Shown here piece after piece: positions 1-11,183 of a DNA stretch of 64,000 bases. The position numbers were made by a program, and so were the translations under genes. The DNA is from Thozetella sp. PMI_491 (taxonomy: Eukaryota > Ascomycota > Sordariomycetes > Chaetosphaeriales > Chaetosphaeriaceae). The notes beneath the pieces were generated by a model, which was given only the letters and a program-made list of their open reading frames with translations, made no database searches and was not told the DNA's origin. Every line of letters starts with the position of its first letter. Position 1 is the stretch's first letter. The DNA lies in NCBI GenBank assembly GCA_021432635.1, contig MU270036.1, forward strand, positions 763,645 to 827,644. Direction: 5' to 3'.

Positions 1-876
1 CTGTACTGCGACGCTCGGAGAGGCCAGGCCATTGCAAAGACATGGAACGCTGCCAGCGGCGTCGATTGCCTTAGGAATAGCCCATGGCATCAGCGAATAG
101 AGGACTGTGAGGGCCCTGATGGCGCAGACGCGGATGTTATCACTGTTGTGGACGTCACCGCTAAGGCACTCGCTCAGAAAGCGTGATACTCGGTGCAGCC
201 ATCCCTGGTCGCCGCAACGAACGTGGGGGCCGGCCTGGCGGTTAGGAAAGGCCTCGAGGAGGACATGGGCCGGTGTAAAGATCTCGACGCATGCCTTGCT
301 CAAGACACCTTCGCGCATAGCGACTACAGGGTCATCACTGTTGAAGATATCATCCGAAAGAATCTCGAGGACCTGAAGGACGAACTCCTTGTGGACGGCT
401 GAGTCGGGGATCTCCCAGAGGCGGACGAGAAGCTCATCCATGTCCATCCATTCTCCTACCCAAGACCGCTTGGCCACCTCGACCCATAGCTGCGCAATCT
501 TGCTGCGAATGTACGACGGCTCTGTCGTTGAGACAGCTTCGGCAAGCTCCAGTATCCAGCCTCGCAAGTACTGGGCCTGCTCCTCGCTGTATTCGGCCCA
601 CTTCTGCTTGACCGCGTGCTCGAGGAGGGACAGGCCGTAGTGTCGAATGATGGCGGTCTGGGTCTTGTTGGAGGCCAAGGAATAGCCGTACGAGGGCGCC
701 TCGTCCAGAGTCTTCACATTTTCCAAGAACGACTGTGCTTCTTGCCGAGCCGGGTTGCTTGAATAAGGATCATGGACAATTCTGAGGGCGTCAAAAATGC
801 GGGATACCATGTCGCTGTTGTCAGCGAGCACCAGAGCAGGCCCGCCGGCTGCGGTGGCAGCCCCGTTCGCCGCCAT
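1..876 (-). CDS. MSN5: Exportin-5/Msn5-type karyopherin, N-terminal part
   Basis: This is the N-terminal 292 codons of a nuclear export receptor of the exportin-5/Msn5/HASTY family, which carries phosphorylated proteins and RNAs out of the nucleus with Ran-GTP. The minus-strand frame is open without a stop from the ATG at 876 to the window edge, so the gene is cut and no intron is visible. After an Ala/Gly-rich start come the helical repeats typical of the importin-beta N-terminal and Xpo1 regions: ALRIVHDPYSSNPARQEA, then AIIRHYGLSLLEHAVK, then YIRSKIAQLWVEVAKRSW, with helical repeats continuing to the edge. The start context GAAACCATGG is good, and no upstream in-frame alternative was needed. 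The family call rests on these conserved helices recalled from knowledge, not on a search. The rest of the gene (family length about 1200 residues) lies outside. Confidence 0.85.
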   Translation of the reverse strand, partial: MAANGAATAAGGPALVLADNSDMVSRIFDALRIVHDPYSSNPARQEAQSFLENVKTLDEAPSYGYSLASNKTQTAIIRHYGLSLLEHAVKQKWAEYSEEQAQYLRGWILELAEAVSTTEPSYIRSKIAQLWVEVAKRSWVGEWMDMDELLVRLWEIPDSAVHKEFVLQVLEILSDDIFNSDDPVVAMREGVLSKACVEIFTPAHVLLEAFPNRQAGPHVRCGDQGWLHRVSRFLSECLSGDVHNSDNIRVCAIRALTVLYSLMPWAIPKAIDAAGSVPCLCNGLASPSVAVQ

Positions 877-1849
877 GGTTTCGCTGCCGGCGGCTTCAGG
901 CTTCGGATATTGCCCTTGGGATCTAGGACTCGTGCTAGTAGACCAAGGCGCAAATAGCGGTCGGAGGTCGATAGTGGCCAGCCGGTGACGGCAATAGCTC
1001 AAACGAGAGTCATGCGTCGCACGTGCACGCGATCGCTAAGGTCAAGCTCGATGTGTTGGACGAAGGCAGCACCAGGCGCTGAGGAGAGAGCGAGGTTAGC
1101 GCGAGGGCGAAGGCTGAGCTGTGGATTGAGTTGTGCTTTGCGGTGTGAGCAAGGAAAAGGAAGCTTTGTTCGTCAGAATTTCCGGCAGCTGCAGCTCCAA
1201 ATCACCGGGTCCTTACCTCGAGACCGCGACGGAGAGTCGGGGCAGACGGGGCTCTTCGACGTCGACGCATGCAAGGCTGATACGGAGGGCAGCTCGAGGT
1301 GAAGGCGTGTGAGACTTCGAAGGCAAGGCAGCGAGACAAGGCCAACCAAACAATTGGTAAATGGGAAAGTATCTAGCCCACGCTCTGGCGCGTTGCAGGG
1401 CTTCGATCGCGGGGCATTTCAAAAAGGTGGGACCATGCTCGGCAGGCAAGGAGGCGCCACTTTTTGGTTGGTCTGAAACCAGATGATGAGAGCTACAGCG
1501 TTCTACCCAATGACTTCGCAATACGTAGTATATCAGCTTGTATATACAAACAAGTAAACAGGAGGACCTATCCTCCCCAACCTAAAGTCTCCTGGTCTGT
1601 AAAGTCGGCAGGGTTTACACTAACCTCATGGGCACGGTGTCTAGGAAGAAATTCAAGTAAGGGAGCCACGTACCGATCGCCCGGCTAGCCCATCCGTAAC
1701 GCTCGCGAGTAAATAGTCTAGTTGAGAATCATCCGAATCCTTTCTAGGCCTTCACTTTCCTAGTCCTAGTAACAACCACAAAAGGGAGGGCTTCAGAAAT
1801 GGGGCGACTTCGCCCCCGCTGGCTGTCAAAAAAGTATTCGACGAAATCT
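877..1849. other. Intergenic: exportin promoter and LRO1 3' region
   Basis: This 973-base stretch separates two minus-strand genes. The part next to 877 should hold the exportin leader and promoter, and the part next to 1849 the LRO1 3' UTR. An AT-rich patch lies near 1527-1556. The small open frames here have no family resemblance, and I see no further gene. Confidence 0.6.
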
Positions 1850-3903
1850 TCATAGACTTCCCTTCTCCGCTGCCACTGCCGGCTCTTCTTCCTCGTACAC
1901 CTTAGCTTTTTCAGCATACTCCCGGATGTTGCTCACGACGTGGTTTCCAATGGTATGGCCTTGGCCAGCGGCAACCCTCAGAATCAGCTCGTTCAAGGTT
2001 TGTCTCCCAAGGATGTCGACATGGTCGGCCGTATTGGGCCCTCCTCTAGGATTAAAGCGTTCTGGCTCGTGGGGCATCTCTACTACCGTCACCTTTACCC
2101 CGGCGGGGTTGTATCTCTTGATATTCCAGCCCTTGTTGCACATGTAGCCCATGCTCATGAGATTGACGGTCCCGTCGCCCTCACCCATGATGATCCCATG
2201 GTCGATGCCTCCCTCGGTGTAGGCTGTGTCAATCGTCATATTGATACTGGTGAGCGAGGGTGCCTCCGGACTGCGATAGTAGTAACCCCTCTCCGTCGGT
2301 TTACCTACGCCGTAGAAGCAGTAGACCTTGAGGCTCGGGGCGAGGGGTAGGCGAGTTTCCAGTGGGTTGATCCACTTTCGCGGATCTCGCTCGTTTGCCA
2401 TCACCTCGGCCGATGTGTGGGCCACGCCCTGCGAATAGCTTCCCTCAACTTGCTCCCTGTACCAGTCCTCAGCCGTGTCGAGGAGATACGCCATAGCGTC
2501 TTCAACTGTAAAATTCTTGGCCGGCATTGTCCAATTTCCAGGGCGGAAGTTCAAAAAGGCGCCAAATGAGTGCTCCTGGCCGGGCTGGTCGTCAGGGGCT
2601 GAGTCTAGGTCCCCCCAGATGGCATTGCCGCCCATAGGTAGCATAGAAGACATCCCCGGCATAGCGCGAAAAATTTGTGCTCTCTGGTTAAACTTGAAGT
2701 TAGCATCTAAGCACCGAAAAACTAGGAAGGGGCCATATCAACGAAGTAGTGGGTCTCACCTCTTCCTTGCTAAGAAACTTCTCGAGTCCGTAGACGGCAA
2801 ATGAGTTGAGCTGAGCGGTGTCCCGCATCTCCCCTGACAGGAGTGCCGTCACGTCCTTTAGCGCCCCCAGCATACAGCCGCTTACGTTGATCCACGAGTC
2901 AACGTGCCTTTCTACCCAGTCATCGCCTCCATGGCCACCTTGGTCCGAGGCAACCCAGTGGAAAAAGTAGAACAGAACCTGGCCCCCCATGCTGTGCGAG
3001 GTCAAGACAACCTTTTCTTGCTGCACTTGGACAGCCATCTCGATGTAATACTTGAGCCGGGTGAAGTACTGATCGCGAACTTCGAGGTTTGGGTATGAGA
3101 GGCGCCAGTCGTACGCGGCCGTGAACGAATTTGTCGGGTCATAGCCAAGCGATGCGAGATTCTCCAGAATTTTGTTCCAGATCCAGTACCCGGTGATGAA
3201 GAAGTCAGTAGCATCGAAGCCTTGAGCAGCGCGCAGCTTGATGCCGGGGGGGTCCAAGCCTGTCCTTTCGTCCAGCATAATGTGCCTCTTCCACACTTCC
3301 TTCTCCATCACCAGGGCCCGCATCATGCTCCAGCTCCCCCACAGACGTTTTCGGAAATAGGGGCGCGATATGTTGGAGGTGCCCCAGGACTCCAGCCCAG
3401 TAGAAATGACACCGGGGATCATGATTATAGGCAGGCGGGCGGATAGGCCTTCAGACCGCACTTTAAGGCCGACGGAAAACGAGTCGTAGCTTTCTAGAAA
3501 ATCTCGCTCGCCATTCTACGCAGAACCACGAGGCATGCATCAGCTTGGCTCACGGCGGTCTAGGATGGCGGCGCTAGGCGGCACTCACCACGAGATCACG
3601 CATGTCCTTGACGAGGCCAGCCGGCAGGGCGTCGAATAGACTATCCATACTCAGCTCGCCAATCTCCGGGAAGTCTATCAGGTCATTACTCTTGGCGAAA
3701 AGGCCGGCGGCGATGATTCCGAAGAGACTGCCAAGCAAGAATATGGCCGTGGACTTCCGCTTGCGCGTCTTGGGGCGGTGGTGCACAATCTTGACCCTGT
3801 CGCCGGGTTTGACTGGACTCTCATCGCGTGGGCTAGGTGTAGGCGTGGAGGACTCGGAGGGTAGATCGACACCCACCGCCCGGCGACGAAAGGTGGTGGC
3901 CAT
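1850..3903 (-). CDS. LRO1: Phospholipid:diacylglycerol acyltransferase (PDAT)
   Basis: The enzyme makes triacylglycerol by moving an acyl chain from a phospholipid to diacylglycerol, acting in the ER membrane and on lipid droplets. Three exons join in phase: 3903-3589, 3515-2760 and 2683-1850, giving 634 residues, close to the yeast enzyme. Introns are 73 and 76 nt (gtgagt...tag and gtgaga...cag). Residues about 50-71 form one membrane helix (IFLLGSLFGIIAAGLFA) after a basic stretch, so the catalytic part should be lumenal. The LCAT-family lid/oxyanion segment IPGVISTGLESWGT and the nucleophile motif SHSMGG (Ser near 280) are present. The C-terminal exon has the expected DADHVD-like His motif as NTADHVDILG. 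The gene diverges from DPH7. A run of 15 purines/pyrimidines, nearly all C on the coding strand, lies only about 10 nt before the start codon. Confidence 0.95.
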
Positions 3904-3912
3904 GTTACACCC

Positions 3913-3928
3913 GGGGGGGGAGGGGGGG
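3913..3928 (+). repeat. G-tract (C-tract in LRO1 leader)
   Basis: Eight Gs, one A and seven Gs run on the plus strand, ending a few bases above the LRO1 start codon. In the LRO1 transcript this would read as an almost pure C stretch in the 5' UTR. A role in translation or promoter structure is only a guess. Confidence 0.8.
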
Positions 3929-4190
3929 TCGCGGTGGTCAACCAGCTATGATAGAGGCTGGCGGCCGGTTTAGATGTCGTAGGTCGCGACGCCCAGGCCC
4001 GTTTCTCCTTGCTTGGTTTTTACAGGTGTCGAGAGATTAGCATACACTACAGAGAAATCTCGCCGTTCCTCGGTGCCTCTCGGCTCGGGGATGGCCCTTA
4101 CAAAGGCAGAAGACGAGATTGGGATAGGTAAATTTACGGGCAGAAAAGAAGCTGCAGATCGTCTCGGCGGTGTGGTCGGGAGAAACAGGT

Positions 4191-4198
4191 TGACGTCA
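4191..4198. promoter_or_regulatory. CRE-type bZIP site TGACGTCA
   Basis: The perfect 8-base palindrome TGACGTCA, followed by CG, lies between LRO1 (start at 3903) and DPH7 (start at 5029). This is the consensus for CREB/ATF-type bZIP factors, and its half-site is shared with fungal unfolded-protein and stress regulators. The match is exact, but occupancy and target gene are inferred. Confidence 0.4.
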
Positions 4199-5028
4199 CG
4201 CAAGTGCGATTTGGGCAAGGGGGGCAGAAGCCCACTCTTACACATTGCATATGCCACTAGTCTCCAGCTTTTGATGTGTGCCATTAGAGAGGTGGAACAG
4301 CTCGGCTGATGCATTTATCCATGACATGCGCCACCCAGTCCCTTGCGCCTCGTAGATCCGCCTTCTTCGCCGCAGCGCTTGGTCTGTTTGGCATGTGAAG
4401 ATGCCCATCATAGTGCCACTCAGCACGGAATTAAGCGACCGGGAAGAAGCCACTCTCCCAACGCGGCTACCAATCGGCAGCCTCATCGTTCTATGCTCTT
4501 CCCGGCCCCTGAAAGTACATGTTTCCAGGTGTTTCCAGGGGGGCAGGTCGTTAGATCTGCCCTGCAGGCATTAGAGACCAGCAGCAGAGGGGCTACCTCA
4601 TCCGGCAGTGCCCCACGGCTTGCCCGAGCTTGCCCTACCTTAGCTAAGCCCGGTCTAACTAATACTACCTTTGATCAAGTTGGGAGGCTACCTACAACCC
4701 TAGGTGCTGGACAATACATACAGTACCTACCTGTTATGGGCCCACCACAGTACCAGCAGACTTGCCCCTAATTAACGCCTAGCTGCGCGCTCCTTGAAGG
4801 CACGAGATCGCTCACAAAAATATGCGCCGATGCCAAATGACTCCGCATGCATGCCCTAAACAGCAACCCCTCTAGTATGCCCAACCATGGGAAGTTTGTA
4901 CAAGACGCCTTAGTTAGAAATCATCTTACTCTCATCTCTCGATCGTAATCCTGTTCCGTCCCGTGGGGAAATAAACGAACGAGCCTAGTCATAGGCACCC
5001 ATCCGACCGTGCGGAGCAACTTGCAGGA

Positions 5029-6353
5029 ATGGCAGCTGACGATGGTTCGGGTACGCAAATCTCGTCGATAACGTCGCTGGGGCTGGAGCTTCCGCCGAGT
5101 TGCGTCGAGTTCAGCCCGCTCGATCCCACCTACTTCCTAGTGGGCACCTACTATCTGCAGCAAGATGGTGGATCCGCCGATGCTGCTCGAGATCCAGGCA
5201 AGAGGCAGAATCGCAGCGGCAGCATCGTCGTGTTCCAAATTGTGGAAGAAAGCTTGTGAGTCATATAGTGCTAGGCCGCAGTAGCCGTCATCCACGGAGC
5301 CGAGACCTTTCTTACCAGGCCTCCGTCGGCGATAGGGTGCGCATCCAGACAGTGCTTCAACCATCCGCCATCTTGGACCTTCACTTCCAGTCCAGCGGGG
5401 GCAGGCTTGATATATGCGGCGCCGTATCTAGCACAGCCAGCTTGGCCATATTCTCCTTCTCTCCCTCTTCCTGGCCCTCCTCCCCGCTGAGGCTCCTCAA
5501 CATAGCGCGGGTGCCTGCCATCTCGGAGGACGTGCTTTTCCTATCCTTCTGCTGGCTCCCGTTCGCCCCGGACCAGGTAGCCCTAACGACCTCAACTGGC
5601 CACGTCTACCTCGTGAAACTCGGCGCCAACTTCGGAGATGGCGCCAATTCGTCCAAGCCCATCCTAACGCATAGCTTGGAAACTTGGTGCGTGGCCGTGT
5701 CACCAGTACCGCAACTCGCGGCAGACAGCGCTGCGAACGATGCCGGTGCCGGCACCTTTAACCTCTTCTCAGGCGGGGACGACTCCGCCTTGTATTATAC
5801 GACCTGCAGAATGATCTCGGGCAGCCAAGAAGGGGCCGGGACCGATCTCGCCGTTCAATGCCTCTTCCCTGCCGTCAAGATGGGCGGCCACGAGGCAGGG
5901 GTGACCGCCGTCCTGCCGCTGCCTCTGAGAAGAGAGTCACCCGACTTGGTCATCACCGGCAGCTATGATGACCACATCAGACTGTTTTCAATCGAGCCGC
6001 TGCATAGGACTGGCGGCATTCGTAAAACGCGGAAACTTGCTGAGGAGAATCTCGGAGGAGGAGTCTGGCGGCTGAAGCTGGTCAAGGCTACGGCCCAGGA
6101 CCTGACTTCAACTGATGGGTGGAAAATTTTGATACTAGCCTCCTGCATGCACGCGGGGGTGAGGGTTGTGGAGCTGATAGAGACTCCTGCGGGAGACCAC
6201 CATTTCCGTGTCCTTGGCAGATTCGAGGAGCATCAGAGCATGAACTATGGCAGTGATATGCAGCCGGGCCGCCAGGGCAGTTCTATCAGATGTGTTTCGA
6301 CGAGCTTCTACGACAAGCTCCTCTGCCTGTGGGACTTGAATTTGGGCAGTTGA
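5029..6353 (+). CDS. DPH7: Diphthine methylesterase, WD-repeat protein Dph7
   Basis: Dph7 removes the methyl ester from methylated diphthine on elongation factor 2, the step before the final amidation of diphthamide in the cytosol. Exons 5029-5255 and 5336-6353 join (80-nt intron, gtgagt...tag) to 414 residues. Choosing the acceptor at 5335 is the only way to keep the frame and gives the conserved run EESLVRIQTVLQPSAILDL. Family signatures seen in order are VGTYYL near the N-terminus, SGGDDS, HEAGVTAVLP, ITGSYDDHIRLF, GGGVWRLK, ASCMHAGVRVVE, EEHQSMNYGSD and SFYDKLLCLWD at the end, together a WD40 propeller. It shares its upstream region with LRO1. The family assignment is strong; no biochemical residue was checked. 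Confidence 0.92.
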
Positions 6354-7379
6354 CGAATTCCGACCCTCTCCAAACCAAGTATAATGTAAGCCCTCCTTCC
6401 CCCTGATCCGCTGCTAGGTGAGCCTCAGGATTCCGCGGGGGTTAGAGAGGCTCTAGTAAAGAAACACCTCCGCCAGCGCGCTAAGCAGTTGAACTCCGAT
6501 CTTGGTGCTGTCAAAGTATAACTCCCGCAGCTCCCAAACCGCATCCTCGACAGAAAGAGGCGGGAGGGGAGGTGCGAAGCGTGAAATAGGGCACCGTGTT
6601 TCTCCCCCTGCTACCTTTGATAGAGGTGGGGAGTTTAGTTATCTAGCTTACTGAGACAACGGTATTGTGTTTGGATGAGTTTAGGGGCTAGTGGAACCCC
6701 TGTGCCTTTTAACCTTCCTTCTGGAGATGTTTTAGGTTGTTAGTGAAGTGTAACGAATGCTTATATCAGACGACCTCTCCTTCTTTTGTCTCCTCAGATA
6801 CTATCTTCAACGGCTCCTCGTTGTTTGACTGTCCACCTAGCTAAGCAGGAGCATAATTACCTTTTCAGAAACCAAGTACGTGAGGTTTCGGATTATTCAG
6901 GAGGCGCCTCGCTGCGCGTGCGCAATACCTCTGACCAGGCTAGGTTAGGTGCCGTACGTGGGTATGTACAGTATGGTATTTGCACTATTCCATTAATACG
7001 GTCGCTAACTGCTCCGTAGAATAATACCAACCAAGTCTGTAATCAGGCCCCAAACACTCAGTTTTAGCGGGGACGGGACGGCATGGCCCGTGCATACAAA
7101 ACGTTACCCCAAACTCTGGTGTCTCGGCAGCTCAAAGCGACGAGGGAGGAGGATCGGTTTCCCCAAGTTTTTCGGACGACGAACCCCCCCTCGCGATAAC
7201 AACGACCAACCCTTCCAACTCTCTTCGGATCGGAATCTCTCCAGACTGGACCGCAAAGTTCCAGCGTCAGGGTCGGCAGGGGCAACGCCTATCCCTGATG
7301 CCAGCCCAACAGTCTGTAGAATGCCAACTTCCAATCGACGGCCACCCCCGACTCGGCGCTTCCTCGAATGACATGCACC
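6354..7379. other. Intergenic DPH7 to LDB17
   Basis: These 1026 bases hold the DPH7 3' region and the LDB17 promoter. Several ATGs lie just upstream of the LDB17 start (7321, 7368, 7373). I see no additional gene or RNA. Confidence 0.5.
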
Positions 7380-9098
7380 ATGTCCGATACGATCGCCCCT
7401 CCCTCGGTCGAGACCGAGGAGCAGTTTTGGCATGGTTCGTCACCATATCCCTCCATGGCTTCCCGGGCTTTCGAGCGCTGACATATCCGCTCTCGCATCT
7501 AGAACTGAACGAGATCCTGACGGCGCCTTGTGGCTCCCACGAGTCCATCGACGACGCCCTCCGCGCTTGGCTATACCTCGTCGCGTGCTGCCGAGACCAG
7601 CATCTCGGCGACGAGGACGATATTGCCAGCTGCTCCCAGAAATTGCTCGACAGCCGTATCTTCGCAGAGAACCAAGATTACGTACGCACCCAGATCATCT
7701 ACAGCTTGCTGCAGGAGGACGAGCTTGGCCCCCTCCATGTGATCTCCAACTTCCTCTTGCTCCACGGTCGCATCGACGATAGCACTTTCCGCCGCATGAT
7801 TGATGATGGATGCTTTCCCAGGCTTCTCGAACTCGTTAGGGGCTGTCGGGAAGCCGACCGCCGCCTGCATCGCCTTCTACTGGAGCTCATATACGAGATG
7901 TCCAGGATCGAGCAGCTGCGGCCCGAGGATTTGATGCAGGTGGACGATGGCTTTGTCATATATCTATGTCGGCTCATCGAGGCAGTCTCTGACGACGTAG
8001 ATGATCCTTATCATTACCCGGTTATTCGAGTTTTGGTATGCTGCCGACCTCAGCTGCCGCCCCCGTCTTCGGCGGGGACGCGCTACCCCTCTCTCCCCAT
8101 TCCGAGCGTTCTTGGGCTAATCGAGCTTCTCTCGCCTCCAGCTGGTCCTAAATGAGCAATACATGGTAGCGTCAACCTCATCGGCCGCTGATCCGTCCTC
8201 TCCGTCAGCCTCTCTCACCAATCGCGTCATCAAAATCCTCAGCATTCACGGCCCTATATTTAGGACATTCGGAGAGAACATCATCCTTCTCCTCAACCGC
8301 GAAACGGAGACTTCTCTGCAGCTGTTGATTCTAAAGCTGCTTTACCTGCTTTTCACAACCAAGTCTACTTACGAATACTTTTACACCAATGACCTCCGCG
8401 TGCTGCTAGATGTCATCATCCGAAACCTTTTAGACCTGCCCAATGAGCTAATGGCGCTGAGGCACACTTACCTTCGGGTTTTGTACCCCCTATTGGCACA
8501 CACCCAGTTAAGCCACCCCCCTCATTACAAGAAGGAAGAGGTTGTCAAGGTCCTCAAACTCCTAGGGGGGTCTGGCAACATCCATTTCGCTCCCGCAGAT
8601 GAGACTACAGTCCGCTTGGTGGAAAGAGTGTCCAAGGTCCGGTGGCTCTCGGACGACCAACCACTACCCGAGGCGGGTGAGGTTGCCCGCAAGCTCCTTG
8701 GCATCAGCCTCTCTGGGGCACAGAGTGCAAGCACCATCAGTGTCGTCGATGTGGCTGCCGTCACCGAGAAACCTGGGGTGAAGACGCCGAAACGAAAGAC
8801 AGAATTTGGGCCGGATCTCAAGAACGTGCAGGAAGCTAAGGAACTAGCTGATGCAGCAAATGAGAATGCCATGGAGGCAGAGCAGTTGGCTCAGACTGTG
8901 CGACCACGCAAGGTGCTCCCCGAAGTTCCAAAACATCGCCACGGTGCGCCGGTGGCTGCTGTGTCGCCCAAGACGACGACTCTCCACCTCAATGGGAGTA
9001 AGACGAAGAAACAACCCCCTAAGCTTCCGCCACCGCGGCGGACAAAACTAGCCTCCTCGACAACTGAAGGGGGTAGCCCTAACGGAGGGGCTGGCTAA
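7380..9098 (+). CDS. LDB17: Ldb17/Dip1/SPIN90-family Arp2/3 activator
   Basis: Proteins of this family (WISH/DIP) activate Arp2/3 complex at endocytic actin patches without a pre-existing filament. Exons 7380-7434, 7503-8035 and 8142-9098 join in phase to 514 residues. The first join creates [13 protein letters not shown], and the second restores [13 protein letters not shown], a conserved block. The middle is an all-helical armadillo-like region (the DUF2013 part), for example [20 protein letters not shown] and [20 protein letters not shown]. The last 130 residues are charged and low in complexity and contain a proline motif [11 protein letters not shown] that looks like an SH3 ligand. An in-frame ATG four codons earlier (7368) could be used instead. 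The family call comes from the conserved core; the function is known from yeast and animal relatives. Confidence 0.88.
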
Positions 9099-11169
9099 TG
9101 GACAGCCCCGCCTTATGCACGAGAGAATTGACGGCTATATAACAAGTCTGGCCCTTGTGGTCGTTCCGAACCCGACACAGAGCTCTCCCCTTCCTGTGAG
9201 TGCCCGGTATCAACACCTGCCCAGGATGGGTAGCAGTTCGGATGCGCGTCGCAACAAGCGGCGTAGCCCAGTTACGGCTACGCTATAATTATGGCGTAGC
9301 CTATTACCTCTGGTGGACGAGTGGGATTTCTTCCACGAGCCACCTTCTAGGCCACACCTCGTTCGAGCATGGCGCACGTATAGCACGGCGCTGAGATAAT
9401 TTTTTGCCCGTCAGGTACTGGGCCGAAACTGAGATAGCGCACCAACACGGCTGCCGACAGGCATGCACGCGTACACCGGTTTTTCTTATACATGTATATA
9501 TATATTAATCCCTCCCTCTTTATACACCTCAGTCGAAAGGGATGTGGTGATGCGACCAGGTAATAAGCTGGGGACTGCTGGGCTTGGGAGTCAATCCGTC
9601 ACCTAAGTATAATACCAAACGCCTGGGTGCAATTTACAAGCCCGCTCCACGACCCTCCTTTTCTTCTTTTCTCCTCTTCTCTCCCTCCCAAGAGGAGTCG
9701 CGGGTTTCACCTAGGGAAGCTATGACGCCAGGCATGGGTAGTGCCTATGATGTGGGGTTGGATTGGTCAAGAGTTGCTGATCCATTGGTACCTACTAGTA
9801 GGGGGGTGGGGGGGGAGGCGCCGGGGAACTACACAGGGAGGCCAAAATTCCTGAACAACCTGGTCCGTACATTAATGAAGCACTACGTCATAGGGTGCTT
9901 CGACACAACACGTGTGCAATCGCCTGCAGCAGCTACCGGATAAGCCAACCGGAAACAGACCCCAAGGCGGCCCTTCTGGGATTTCCGGGGGAGCATTGCA
10001 CGGGTGATTGGATGCTGTTGGCCAAAAAGAAAAAAAAAGAAAAAAAGACCGTAGTTGGTAGGATGCCGGAGCTGGGCTCGGGGGTGCCAGCAGCACATGA
10101 TGGGCGATACCACCCTACTACGCTCCGTCTCTTTCTGATAGTCTCTTGGTTCCGAGAGAAGGAAGGCCTTGTAGTCTCTATCTACAGAGTAACACATGAG
10201 CCGTGCCGGGTACTGTAGCTTCATCGTAGTCGTAGATATAATGGACCGGACTGGATTTTACTCTTGTTCCGCATTCGGGCTCTTTTATATGAGGCATTGC
10301 TAGCGGCATGCTCATTCTTGTCCCGAATCACAAGCCAGCCGCTCGCAAACGCATTACATAGAGGCTGCTGGTAGAGGAGAAAACCAAACGGCTGGGAAAT
10401 TCCTGGTTGGCTTGACGCAAGAAAGACCCTCGAGCTTCGAGACATGCAGACACGCCGCATGGCTGTAGACGGAAAGGTACTTTGTACTCTACAGTGGGCC
10501 GCGTCGACGTTCGTTCGTGCCCCCACAGCGCCTAGTCCTGCACTCCACTAGCCGGGCCCCTCGTCATCCTCCGTCCTCGCCAGTCCGTCCACCCGCCTTG
10601 CCGCCTCATTCATCATCGGTCATCGGCACCCACTCCCCTTCGCTTCTAGCCTACAACCGACGCTTCCTCGCCTTTCTCCATATCGACCATGCCTCCTCCC
10701 ATACGTTCCCCACGATCCTAGGTATTGACAGCGTTCACATACGCCAGATTTCGCGCACAGCTACCTACTTAAACCACTCGGCAACCGGGAGTGCCAGTTC
10801 TCCTATTGACGATTGAGATCGATTCCCAGGCCCAGAGAGGCTGCCCAGACAAGCAGCCCCAGATTGCGATAGATATCACCTCTTTTCCACTCTCCCAGCC
10901 GCCTGGATTACTCGCGCGCTCTAGTAAGGCAGGCCTAAAGCCGCCATTCCAACGGAATTGCCCAACTCCAGAGCACCGCATCCAATCTGCGACCGGAGCT
11001 GTCCCAAAGCTCGGGCTAGTCCAGCCGGCGCGGCCGCTGCTAAGAAGCCAAGCCATTCAGTCCAGCCTCGCGATCGACTGCTCCGGCCTAACCCAAGCGT
11101 CGACCGAACTAGCTTCGCCCCCAACATCGGCGGCTTTGATGCGCCAGCATTGCGTCAGTGCCCTCCATC
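9099..11169. other. Intergenic LDB17 to Slm1-like gene
   Basis: A 2.1 kb gap in tandem orientation. It contains a near-perfect palindrome at 9276-9301, an AT-rich patch with ATATATATAT-like bases around 9490-9510, an A-rich stretch at 10025-10048, and in the last 500 bases a CT/CCTCC-rich leader with two upstream ORFs (10689-10721 and 11139-11183). No gene is recognisable. Confidence 0.55.
9276..9301. repeat. Near-perfect 26-bp palindrome
   Basis: Arms GGCTACGC and GCGTAGCC flank the self-complementary ATAATTAT, leaving a single T/G mismatch on each side of the centre. A third copy of GGCGTAGCC lies just upstream at 9260-9268. It is 178 bases past the LDB17 stop codon. No known element matches. 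Confidence 0.85.
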
Positions 11170-11183
11170 ATGGCCACCTCTAA
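11139..11183 (+). promoter_or_regulatory. Upstream ORF overlapping the Slm1-like start
   Basis: An ATG at 11139 opens a 14-codon frame that ends at 11183, passing over the main ATG (11170) in another frame. If the transcript begins upstream, ribosomes that initiate here would bypass the main start. A second 10-codon uORF lies at 10689-10721. The transcription start is unknown. Confidence 0.45.

Larger units (their letters stand above)
3904..5028. other. Divergent promoter region LRO1/DPH7
   Basis: This 1125-base region sits between two divergent genes and must contain both promoters. It holds a G-rich tract at 3913-3928, a perfect TGACGTCA at 4191-4198, and a cluster of TACCTA/CCTAGG-type motifs between about 4630 and 4740. 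Open frames here lack codon bias or homology that I recognise. Confidence 0.6.

Noticed and set aside
5256-5284. Shorter DPH7 introns ending at 5281 or 5284
   Set aside because: They would be only 26-29 nt, too short to splice. The acceptor at 5335 keeps the frame and restores conserved residues.
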